Positions 18,835 through 25,482 of a stretch of 52,977 nucleotides of DNA are shown here, piece after piece; the first letter of the stretch is position 1; the number at the start of each line of letters is the position of its first letter. The stretch covers positions 1-52,977 of the forward strand of contig CAISYZ010000097.1 of NCBI GenBank assembly GCA_903889895.1, in the 5' to 3' direction. Position numbers and translations under genes: made by a program. The notes beneath the pieces are model-generated. The model worked only from the letters and a program-made list of their open reading frames with translations. It did no database searches and was not told where the DNA came from. The stretch comes from an uncultured Verrucomicrobia subdivision 3 bacterium. Its GTDB lineage: Bacteria; Verrucomicrobiota; Verrucomicrobiia; Limisphaerales; UBA11358.

Positions 18835-20283
18835 ATGAAAGAAAAAGTATATATGGCAGTTGACCTCGGCGCAGAAAGCGGCCGCGTAGTGGCTGGCCTT
18901 TGGAACGGACGAAAACTCCGGCTCGAAGAAATTCATCGCTTCCCCACCGGCGGCGTTTATCTCGGTGAGACATTTCGCTGGGATGTGTTGCGGCTGTGGT
19001 CGGAAATCCAGAACGGCCTCACGCTTGCCGGCAAGAAATATGGCAAACGAATCGTCTCCGTCGGCGCGGATACCTGGGGCGTGGACTTCGTGCTGCTGAA
19101 TAAACAGGACGAAATTCTTGGTCAGCCATACCACTATCGCGACCCCCGAACGCGGGGTGCTTTGGAGCGCACGTTTAAAAAAGTTTCGCGCGCGGAAATT
19201 TTCCGGCAGACCGGACTGCAGTTCATGGAGCTGAACTCGCTCTACCAATTGCTCGCGTGGAAAGAGCGTTCACCCGGGATCCTTGACGCAGCGGACAGGC
19301 TGCTGTTCATGCCGGACTTCTTGCACTGGGCCATGTGCGGTGCGAAGCGGACCGAGTTCACCATTGCCTCAACGTCGCAATGTGTGCATCCGCTCAAACG
19401 CAACTGGTCGCTGCCGCTATTGAAGAAGCTTGGTCTGCCCACACATTTCCTGCCGAAGATTGTTCCACCCGGCACGACGCTTGGTAAGTTCCGTAAATCA
19501 CTCGCCGAGCGCACCGGCCTGGCGGGCGTGAAAGTCGTCGCGCCGCCGTCGCACGACACCGCTTCCGCCATTGCCGGCGTGCCGACGGCCAACACCGGCA
19601 AAGCCAACTGGGCATACATCAGTTCCGGCACCTGGTCGCTCATGGGCGTGGAGGTAAAGAAAGCCAACCTTTCGTCGCGGGCGCTGGAACTGAACATGAC
19701 CAACGAAGGCGGTGTGGACGGCACCTATCGCCTGCTCAACAACATCATGGGTCTCTGGCTGGTGCAGCAGTGCAAGCGTTCGTTCGACGCGGCGGGCCGG
19801 AAATATGATTACGTCCAGATTGCTGAACTTGCGGCGAAGGCGAAGCCGTTCCGCTCCACCTTGAACCTCAACGACCCGCGCTTTTTCAATACGCCAGATA
19901 TGCCGAAGGCCATTCAGGTATATTGCCGCGAGACGAAACAGCCGGTTCCTAAAACCGATGGCGAACTCGTGCGCTGCGCCTACGAAAGCCTCGCGCTCAA
20001 GTATCGCGAAGTCCTCGCCTCACTCGAAGAACTCACCGGCGAAAAAATCGAAGTCATCCACATCGTTGGTGGGGGATCTCAAAATAAATTCTTGAGTCAG
20101 CTTGCGGCTGACGCCTGCCAGCGGCCGGTTATCACCGGGCCGGTCGAAGCCACGGCCATGGGCAATCTCCTGACACAAATTCGCGCCGACGACGAACTCG
20201 CCTCACTGACCGAGATGCGTGAAATCGTCCGCGCATCCAGTTCGGTCCAGCGGTATGAACCTGCCGCGTGGGGCACGGGGTAG
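18835..20283 (+). CDS. rhaB: L-rhamnulokinase
   Basis: FGGY-family kinase, 482 residues, phosphorylating L-rhamnulose to L-rhamnulose-1-phosphate. The N-terminus AVDLGAESGRVVAGLWNGRKL is the ATP-binding motif in its RhaB form (GAESGR). GADTWGVDFVLL and the region IHIVGGGSQNKFLSQLAADACQRPVITGPVEATAMGN (in two parts, about 400-445) are also typical. Length matches the family. It begins 12 bp after the aldolase stop. No internal damage is visible. Confidence 0.95.
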   Translation: MKEKVYMAVDLGAESGRVVAGLWNGRKLRLEEIHRFPTGGVYLGETFRWDVLRLWSEIQNGLTLAGKKYGKRIVSVGADTWGVDFVLLNKQDEILGQPYHYRDPRTRGALERTFKKVSRAEIFRQTGLQFMELNSLYQLLAWKERSPGILDAADRLLFMPDFLHWAMCGAKRTEFTIASTSQCVHPLKRNWSLPLLKKLGLPTHFLPKIVPPGTTLGKFRKSLAERTGLAGVKVVAPPSHDTASAIAGVPTANTGKANWAYISSGTWSLMGVEVKKANLSSRALELNMTNEGGVDGTYRLLNNIMGLWLVQQCKRSFDAAGRKYDYVQIAELAAKAKPFRSTLNLNDPRFFNTPDMPKAIQVYCRETKQPVPKTDGELVRCAYESLALKYREVLASLEELTGEKIEVIHIVGGGSQNKFLSQLAADACQRPVITGPVEATAMGNLLTQIRADDELASLTEMREIVRASSSVQRYEPAAWGTG

Positions 20284-20323
20284 ATTGTTTTGTTTACCTT
20301 TAACCATCATCCGAAAATAATTC

Positions 20324-21391
20324 ATGAACCAGCCTATTCCATCACTGACCACGACTGATCCGGAACGCACGCTTGAATACGAATTCGTCCGGGCCACTGA
20401 AAATGCCGCGCTCAACGTCCTGCAATGGCTGGGACGCGGCGAAAAGGAAATGGCAGACGCCGCCGCCTGCGACGCCATCAACGGCGTATTCGACCTCGTG
20501 GACATGCGCGGCGAAGTCGTCATCGGCGAAGGCATCAAGGACAACGCTCCTGGCATTTTTCTGGGTGACAAGCTGGGCAACTGGAAGCCCGATGCGCCGG
20601 AGTTCGACATCGCGCTTGATCCCGTGGACGGCACGTCCAATCTCGCCAACGGCCTGCCTCATTCCATTTCCGTGATGGCCGCGAGCGAACGGCGCAACGG
20701 CCAGGGGCGCTCGATGAAAAACCTGCCGGCGTTTTATTCGGATAAATTGGCATTCGGCCCGGCCGTCGTAAAAGCGATGCAAAACGGGCTTGGACAGATT
20801 CATTTGGATGATCCGCTGGAAAAGATTTTGCCGAAGGTGGCAGAGGCGTTGGGCAAACGGGTGCAGGAGCTCGTCGTATGCACCATGAACCGTCCGCGAC
20901 ATGCAGATCTCATCAAGGAAATCCGGCGCGCCGGTTCGGCCTTGCGGTTGATCAGCGATGGCGACATCGCGGCGGCAGTCGCGCCGTCGCTGCCGGATTC
21001 AGGCGTGGATTTGTATTGCGGCATCGGAGGTTCGCCGGAGGGCGTGCTGGCGGCGGCGGCCTTGCGCGCCCTGGGCGGCGACATGCTCCTGCGCATGTGG
21101 CCGCGCGATGACGCAGAGCGCGCGGAATTGCTGGAACAAATGAGCGAGGCGGAATTAACTCAGGTTTTCAGTTCCAGCGATTTGGTTACGGGCGAAAGTG
21201 CGGTCTTTTGCGCCACGGGCATCAGCGACAGTGCCATGTTGCCGGGGGTGAAACTCACCGGCAAAAAAGCGATTACGCATTCCATCCTGATGCGTGCCTG
21301 CAGCCGGACCGTGCGCTACATCCGTGCCGTGCATGATCTGGAAACCAAAACGATTCACCTGCGCAGCGTGCAGCAGGAACAAAAACTTTGA
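20324..21391 (+). CDS. glpX: Fructose-1,6-bisphosphatase class II
   Basis: 355 residues, GlpX type. The N-terminal [22 protein letters not shown] and [10 protein letters not shown] segments, [14 protein letters not shown] and the metal/phosphate motif LDPVDGTSN (Asp99, Asp102) are diagnostic, as is [16 protein letters not shown] in the second half. It dephosphorylates fructose-1,6-bisphosphate in gluconeogenesis. Placement in the rhamnose operon makes sense because rhamnose yields DHAP, which must go up to hexose phosphates when rhamnose is the main carbon source. Its stop is 7 bp before the start of the broken rhaM. Confidence 0.93.
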   Translation: MNQPIPSLTTTDPERTLEYEFVRATENAALNVLQWLGRGEKEMADAAACDAINGVFDLVDMRGEVVIGEGIKDNAPGIFLGDKLGNWKPDAPEFDIALDPVDGTSNLANGLPHSISVMAASERRNGQGRSMKNLPAFYSDKLAFGPAVVKAMQNGLGQIHLDDPLEKILPKVAEALGKRVQELVVCTMNRPRHADLIKEIRRAGSALRLISDGDIAAAVAPSLPDSGVDLYCGIGGSPEGVLAAAALRALGGDMLLRMWPRDDAERAELLEQMSEAELTQVFSSSDLVTGESAVFCATGISDSAMLPGVKLTGKKAITHSILMRACSRTVRYIRAVHDLETKTIHLRSVQQEQKL

Positions 21392-21398
21392 GAGGCCG

Positions 21399-21640
21399 AT
21401 GAAAACCGTTGCGTTCACCATGAAGCTGAAACCCGATGTGGCGGCAGAATACAAAAGGCGACATGATGAACTCTGGCCGGAGCTTACCCGCGCTCTCCTC
21501 GACGCGGGCATCTCTGATTAGTCAATCTTTCTCGACGAAGCGACACTGACGTTTTTGTCGCGCAGAAACGGTCCGATAGCAACGCCGCCGCAGATTTGCT
21601 AAATCATCCGGCGGTCAAAAAATGGTGGAATCACATGGCT
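21399..21640 (+). pseudogene. rhaM: L-rhamnose mutarotase remnant
   Basis: The ATG at 21399 starts [20 protein letters not shown] and [20 protein letters not shown], the N-terminal 40 residues of RhaM with its conserved [17 protein letters not shown] at 21519-21521 stands where family members have Tyr (SDYSIFLDE). Reading through, homology continues to ATLTF; then a 5-T run at 21552-21556 shifts the frame, after which FVAQKRSDSNAADLLNHP and AVKKWWNHMA follow, again RhaM. Homology stops at about 21640, before the C-terminal third. So there is one nonsense change, one frameshift and a missing end: a real pseudogene. Mutarotation is spontaneous, so its loss would slow but not block rhamnose use. 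Confidence 0.85.
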
Positions 21641-21753
21641 ATGCCCAGGCCGCAGTGCTGGTGCGCATGGGAAAACTTGAAGAAGCCCGCAGTGCCGCCC
21701 GGCGTGCCCTCGAACTTGACTCGAATTCACCTGCCGCCAACCTGCTCCGGTAA
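21622..21753 (+). pseudogene. 3' tail of a TPR-protein gene fused to the rhaM remnant
   Basis: In the frame one base off that of rhaM, the sequence reads GYAQAAVLVRMGKLEEARSA then ARRALELDSNSPAANLLR and a TAA at 21751-21753. This is a canonical tetratricopeptide unit at the end of a protein. It has no start of its own and no upstream TPR units, so it is a fragment of a gene whose front part was lost. The join with the rhaM remnant is at about 21637-21641. It marks a deletion or recombination breakpoint at the left edge of the mobilisation module. Confidence 0.65.
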
Positions 21754-21865
21754 CTTGGAGGGTATTGATTTGAGCGAGTAAATAGCTCACAATTGCCATG
21801 AAGAGTATTTTCTCATTATCTTGTGCAAATTTCGCTCTGACGCAAACAATCCCATTCTACAGCTA

Positions 21866-22261
21866 TCACGGATTCATCCGCCGCGCGCTAAAACCAAGAT
21901 CTACGATCAATTGAGGAATACATATAGAGTTTAGAGCACGGGCGTCGTTTAATTCCCCAGTCATGTCATCCGTTAGCATACGATAACCATGCTTGGTTGA
22001 AGCCCGGGCAGCTATCTTTATGAATGGAATGGTTCGTCGCGCCAACTCATTCCGCAACCAGCGTAGCGACGGTCGGGAAGATTTCTCCAATAAAATGCCC
22101 GTCAAATTAGGGGATAATTGAATTTTTGATGGTGCAATCGGAAGCAGATAGACGAAAGTCCGTGACGGCAGATGAACCAATTTGGAAAAATCCTTGGACA
22201 AATTGGCGACCCAACTGCTGTCGAAATTGATTACAAAAAACGCTTCCACCAAGGAAACCAT
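21866..22261 (-). CDS. Hypothetical protein downstream of the coupling protein
   Basis: 131 residues (MVSLVEAFFVINFDSSWVAN ... DLGFSARRMNP) with no family I recognise. No signal peptide, transmembrane helix or known motif is evident. It overlaps the end of the coupling-protein gene by 31 bp on the same strand. The start is uncertain; the ATG at 22261 is the longest option. Composition looks protein-like rather than a shadow frame, and nothing better occupies this stretch. It could be the last gene of the mobilisation operon. Confidence 0.45.
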   Translation of the reverse strand: MVSLVEAFFVINFDSSWVANLSKDFSKLVHLPSRTFVYLLPIAPSKIQLSPNLTGILLEKSSRPSLRWLRNELARRTIPFIKIAARASTKHGYRMLTDDMTGELNDARALNSICIPQLIVDLGFSARRMNP

Positions 22262-23724
22262 TTTGAAATTGTGCCATCGGCTTCAAGCGGCGGTAAAACC
22301 GTTTTGTGGAAGCCTTTCTCACAGTGAACGAGAACGCACTGGTGTTTTCTCAAGTTACGCAATTCGTAAGGTTTGATTTTATGCTCATCCACGTTTGTGT
22401 ATGAGCGCGTCAACATTCCGCCAGAATAGCCAGAGGTTCGTTGTCGGACTTTTCGTTGACCAAGAAAGTCCGCGCTTTCAACTGCGCCCGCTTCGTCTGC
22501 CCCTTTGAAAATCATCCGATTGCGAAGATTCAGCGTCAGCACTTGTGCCTTTTCCTCGCCGAGCGGCGGAATGAATGACGTTGACGACTGTGCGGCGGCA
22601 ACCAGCGTCGCCTTCGCTTCGCGCATCACGTCAATGCAGTTGTAATCGCTCATGCCGTCCTCGCTGGCTGTGACGAAGCGTTGCGCTTCGTCTGCCCACA
22701 GAATGAGCAGATTGTCGGTGGCGCGTTCTTCCTTTGGCCGGTCGAAGCGTCTCAAAACGTGCGCGTAAAAATGCATTTTGAGAAACGTGTTTATGTAGCG
22801 TCGTTCCATCTGAAATTTCTGCGGCATCGCCACGCAGATTATTTTGCCACGATCAATTTCCTTGAAATCGAAACTGTTTTTGGCGTCGCCAAAAACCTCA
22901 ATGACATCGGGCGTCAAAAAGAATTGGAGATAATTGGCGATGGTCTCTTTCACGCCGCCCATCTGCTCGGCGGGCTGTCCCCGATAGCGTTCGGAAAAAT
23001 GTTTGATGAGGGCTTTGTCGCGGTCAGTAGGATAATCCGTCTGCATCTCTCCCAACACCTCATTCATCGTATTGTCATCGAGAAGAAAATCACGGACATT
23101 GAACAGGGTCGCTTCCATCCCCAATCGCGTCAACAGTTCCAGCGCCAGACCGATATGCGTTTGTGCCTGGCTCTTGAAAAAGGATTGTTCGGCGCGCTGT
23201 CCCAAGCTCGTCACCGTATCCACTACAAACTTTGCGTAGGTGGACGGCGGAATTGTCCGGTCAGAAAGCAGATTGAATGTGTATGCCGGTTTCCATTTCT
23301 CCGGCGGGTTGTCCGGCCTGACTTGCAACAGAATTAAATCGTCTTGGCGATTAAACTTCGCTGCCATTTCCACGAGCGTTTCCCAATAGACGCCCTTGTC
23401 GTCAATGCACAGGCCGCCCCAATTGGGATCGTTTTGAAAAACCTGAAAGAGCAGTTGATTGATGCCGGAGCGGGTTTTGCCGGAGCCGGTGTCGCCGGTA
23501 ATGAGCCAGCCTCGGCAAAAATCTTCGCGTGTCCACGCAAAGCCCTTCAGCCGAACGATAAATTTACTTTTTGCAATTTTACCACCCTTCGCCGTGGCCG
23601 CGTAAGCAGCAATGCCAGCGAAGATCGCCGCCACAATCCACGAGGCCGGCGCGGGCAGAAAAAGGAGTGCTCCGGTCGCCATCAGCAAAGACAGGCCGGT
23701 CGTGATGTAATTTATCCAGCGCAT
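22231..23724 (-). CDS. Type IV coupling protein (VirD4/TraD/TrwB-like)
   Basis: The 497-residue inner-membrane ATPase would link the relaxosome to a type IV secretion channel. Two N-terminal hydrophobic segments (about 5-45, TGLSLLMATGALLFLPAPASWIVAA in outline) are followed by Walker A GDTGSGKT (residues 77-84) and Walker B NLLILWADEAQ (338-348). The C-terminal third is like the TraG/TraD helical region (DVMREAKATLVAAAQSSTSF). Shorter than TraD but near TrwB length (about 507). It starts 2 bp after the small membrane protein gene. A chromosomal FtsK/SpoIIIE or HerA ATPase was considered, but the partners and TrwB-like size favour coupling protein. Confidence 0.85.
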   Translation of the reverse strand: MRWINYITTGLSLLMATGALLFLPAPASWIVAAIFAGIAAYAATAKGGKIAKSKFIVRLKGFAWTREDFCRGWLITGDTGSGKTRSGINQLLFQVFQNDPNWGGLCIDDKGVYWETLVEMAAKFNRQDDLILLQVRPDNPPEKWKPAYTFNLLSDRTIPPSTYAKFVVDTVTSLGQRAEQSFFKSQAQTHIGLALELLTRLGMEATLFNVRDFLLDDNTMNEVLGEMQTDYPTDRDKALIKHFSERYRGQPAEQMGGVKETIANYLQFFLTPDVIEVFGDAKNSFDFKEIDRGKIICVAMPQKFQMERRYINTFLKMHFYAHVLRRFDRPKEERATDNLLILWADEAQRFVTASEDGMSDYNCIDVMREAKATLVAAAQSSTSFIPPLGEEKAQVLTLNLRNRMIFKGADEAGAVESADFLGQRKVRQRTSGYSGGMLTRSYTNVDEHKIKPYELRNLRKHQCVLVHCEKGFHKTVLPPLEADGTISKWFPWWKRFL

Positions 23725-23726
23725 AA

Positions 23727-24161
23727 TCAGAGTAAATATTTTCCAACCAGGATTCCGGCCAAGAGCGAAGCGATTGCCACGCAGAAAAAAGCCACGGCAC
23801 GCCCGGCGGAAAGCTGCTGGGTGATTTGGGGAACGCTCCGAATTTCCTGTTTCAACTCCCGCGCCTCCTTTGAAAATTCCTTGGTCAATTGCGTAAGCGT
23901 TTGCAGCGAGACACGAACCGTCACCAACTGGATGGAATCCATGTCGGGCGGAATTTCAATTTTGACGTTCTGGAAAAATATCTTGAGCAATTCCAGCATC
24001 TGCAAAACGGAGTCATCATCCCGAATCCCGTGCTTGCGCCGCCATTCGGAAACCGCCTCGTTGAAGCTGTGCTTTTCCTCGTTCACAAAAGTGAGTCGCT
24101 GGATTTCGTTTCCTTTTTCGACTTTTGAATTTTCGGCGGTGGTGGCAGTAACATCCCGCAC
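23727..24161 (-). CDS. Small tail-anchored protein of the mobilisation operon
   Basis: 144 residues: a charged N-terminal half (TFVNEEKHSFNEAVSEWRRK), a probable coiled-coil region (LQTLTQLTKEFSKEARELKQ) and one C-terminal membrane helix (AVAFFCVAIASLLAGILVG). I do not recognise a family. It overlaps the ParA-like gene by 79 bp and ends 2 bp before the coupling-protein gene, so its product probably works at the membrane with both. It may bridge the ATPase and the coupling protein; that is inference from position and topology. Confidence 0.7.
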   Translation of the reverse strand: MRDVTATTAENSKVEKGNEIQRLTFVNEEKHSFNEAVSEWRRKHGIRDDDSVLQMLELLKIFFQNVKIEIPPDMDSIQLVTVRVSLQTLTQLTKEFSKEARELKQEIRSVPQITQQLSAGRAVAFFCVAIASLLAGILVGKYLL

Positions 24162-24829
24162 ACAGATTCCAGTTGGCTATAAAGCAGGTGCTGCCAGTTT
24201 AGCAGCCGTTGCCGGTTGAAGAAATCGAAGGCAGGATTATTGATGCCAGCGGAAACGGTCAGGTCGTGCCGGTTCAAATCGGCTACGATCCAATCGTAAA
24301 GTTTCGGCATGATGATTTCTTTGGCATCCAGTTCCTCCATCAGTCGTATCCTTGTGGCGCTGCGCTCGTAGTTGTCAAACCGTTCCGACAACGCCTCATT
24401 TTTGACAACCAGGTATCGGGCATTGTGATTGAGCCGGTCGGTGATGTTGCGAATCTGCTCCAAGCTGTCGGTTTCGTGATTCACCGGCATGATGAGATTC
24501 AAGGATGCGCCAACCTGTTTGAGCAGATCGAAGATTCGCACTTCGTCAAAATAATCGAGAAAAATGTCGGTCGAGGCCGCGCGGCAATCCATGACAACCA
24601 AATCCGTTTTGTCCAGCATGGCGAAAACTGAATCAATTTCGGTCGGTTCTGCGATATTGAGAAACAGGGCTTCGGGATGGAAACGCTTCAGCGTCGAGTT
24701 TTCGTTGTCGGTATCAACGGCGATGTGGGCGATGTCCTTGTCTTTAAGATACTGGACGAAATTGACAGCGAAGAAACTTTTGCCGACGCCGCCCTTGCCG
24801 TTGATGACAGCATTGAATTGTTTTTGCAT
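24083..24829 (-). CDS. ParA/MinD-type ATPase of the mobilisation operon
   Basis: 248 residues with the deviant Walker A motif GKGGVGKS (residues 11-18), including the signature Lys12, then VDTDNENSTL (A' region) and LVVMDCRAAS (Walker B). The rest (DYFDEVRIFDLLKQVG, LNLIMPVNHETDSLEQI) fits a SIMIBI-class positioning ATPase. The C-terminus is Pro/Lys-rich. ParA-like proteins in conjugative loci are known to position or recruit the relaxosome or to partition the element. No ParB homologue or parS site was seen nearby, which favours a role in transfer over partition. Confidence 0.85.
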   Translation of the reverse strand: MQKQFNAVINGKGGVGKSFFAVNFVQYLKDKDIAHIAVDTDNENSTLKRFHPEALFLNIAEPTEIDSVFAMLDKTDLVVMDCRAASTDIFLDYFDEVRIFDLLKQVGASLNLIMPVNHETDSLEQIRNITDRLNHNARYLVVKNEALSERFDNYERSATRIRLMEELDAKEIIMPKLYDWIVADLNRHDLTVSAGINNPAFDFFNRQRLLNWQHLLYSQLESVCGMLLPPPPKIQKSKKETKSSDSLL

Positions 24830-24838
24830 AATTTTTGG

Positions 24839-25246
24839 TTAAAGGTTTTTTGAATCGGCGATGCGTGGTCCCGGCTTGCGCCGCGACCACGGGCCGGGAA
24901 AACGCTCCCGCTGTTCCCGCAAGGTCGCCCCAATTTTTTCAGGTGGCGGTAGCACCGGAATAGGTTTTGACGGTGAATTTTTTGGCGGGCGTGATTTATG
25001 AGGTCGGTCGGATTCCTCGCCGATCACGTCGCGGCAAAATCGGTAAATGGTGTTAAGAGAAACAATTATTTTCTCCTCTGCCAAAATCAGCCGGATGTCG
25101 TCGTAGGCAGCATTGCGCGCGCGAAGCTCTTTAATTTGGGATTTGAAAGGAAGCAACAACGCCCGTTTGGGTGACAACTTGGGGTAGCCACAAACCACTC
25201 CCGCCAGTCGAGTTTTTATTTCGTCGGATGGACTTTGCTCGCTCAT
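24839..25246 (-). CDS. Small putative relaxosome/DNA-binding accessory protein
   Basis: 135 residues from the ATG at 25246. A longer frame from 25303 exists but would read through the phased repeats, while a perfect GGAGG lies at 25251-25255 just before the 25246 start. A helical central part (SQIKELRARNAAYDDIRLIL, then EEKIIVSLNTIYRFCRD) resembles the short helix-turn-helix of TraK/MobC-like accessory proteins; the C-terminal half is Pro/Arg/Lys-rich and probably disordered. It is the first gene of the leftward arm, facing the relaxase gene across the candidate oriT, where nicking accessory factors usually lie. I do not recognise a precise family. Confidence 0.7.
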   Translation of the reverse strand: MSEQSPSDEIKTRLAGVVCGYPKLSPKRALLLPFKSQIKELRARNAAYDDIRLILAEEKIIVSLNTIYRFCRDVIGEESDRPHKSRPPKNSPSKPIPVLPPPEKIGATLREQRERFPGPWSRRKPGPRIADSKNL

Positions 25247-25250
25247 AAAA

Positions 25251-25255
25251 CCTCC
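25251..25255 (-). promoter_or_regulatory. Strong ribosome-binding site fixing the accessory-protein start
   Basis: On the minus strand the sequence is GGAGG, four T residues, ATG. It is a perfect Shine-Dalgarno core and decides between the starts at 25303 and 25246. Confidence 0.75.
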
Positions 25256-25340
25256 GAAAATACGTCGAAAGAAGCTGGCGAATTGTTGGCAAGAATTTGG
25301 CAAACAAATCGAAAATCTTTGGCAAAAAGGCGATAAGCAA
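25253..25340. repeat. 11-bp-phased direct repeats beside the relaxase promoter
   Basis: Cutting the sequence every 11 bp from 25253 gives eight units with related starts: TCCGAAA, GTCGAAA, CTGGCGA, TTGGCAA, TTGGCAA, ATCGAAA, TTGGCAA, GCGATAA. The core TTGGCAA is exact at 25286, 25297 and 25319, spaced 11 and 22 bp. The 11-bp phase puts each core on one face of the helix, as in arrays bound by accessory proteins at conjugative origins. The outermost units are weak. Confidence 0.6.
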
Positions 25341-25344
25341 AACC

Positions 25345-25457
25345 TCTAACGAAGGTTAGACGTAAGGCGTGCCATGAAAAAAGCCACTTCAGCGATGAAC
25401 TCATGCCTCCATGTAAACCGATTTCCGACAATCAGGTTGTGATGGTTTCATCACAAC
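25345..25457. other. Candidate origin of transfer (oriT) with two inverted repeats
   Basis: Between the divergent accessory-protein and relaxase genes lie a perfect 6-bp inverted repeat (TCTAAC at 25345-25350, GTTAGA at 25355-25360, 4-nt loop) and a perfect 9-bp one (GTTGTGATG at 25436-25444, CATCACAAC at 25449-25457, 4-nt loop), followed by TTTTGTGGGC. MobF relaxases recognise a hairpin next to the nick site, and oriT normally sits beside the relaxase gene. The nick position cannot be read; the hairpin could instead be a relaxase-gene operator. Confidence 0.5.
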
Positions 25458-25482
25458 TTTTGTGGGCAGGATGAGCTAAAAA

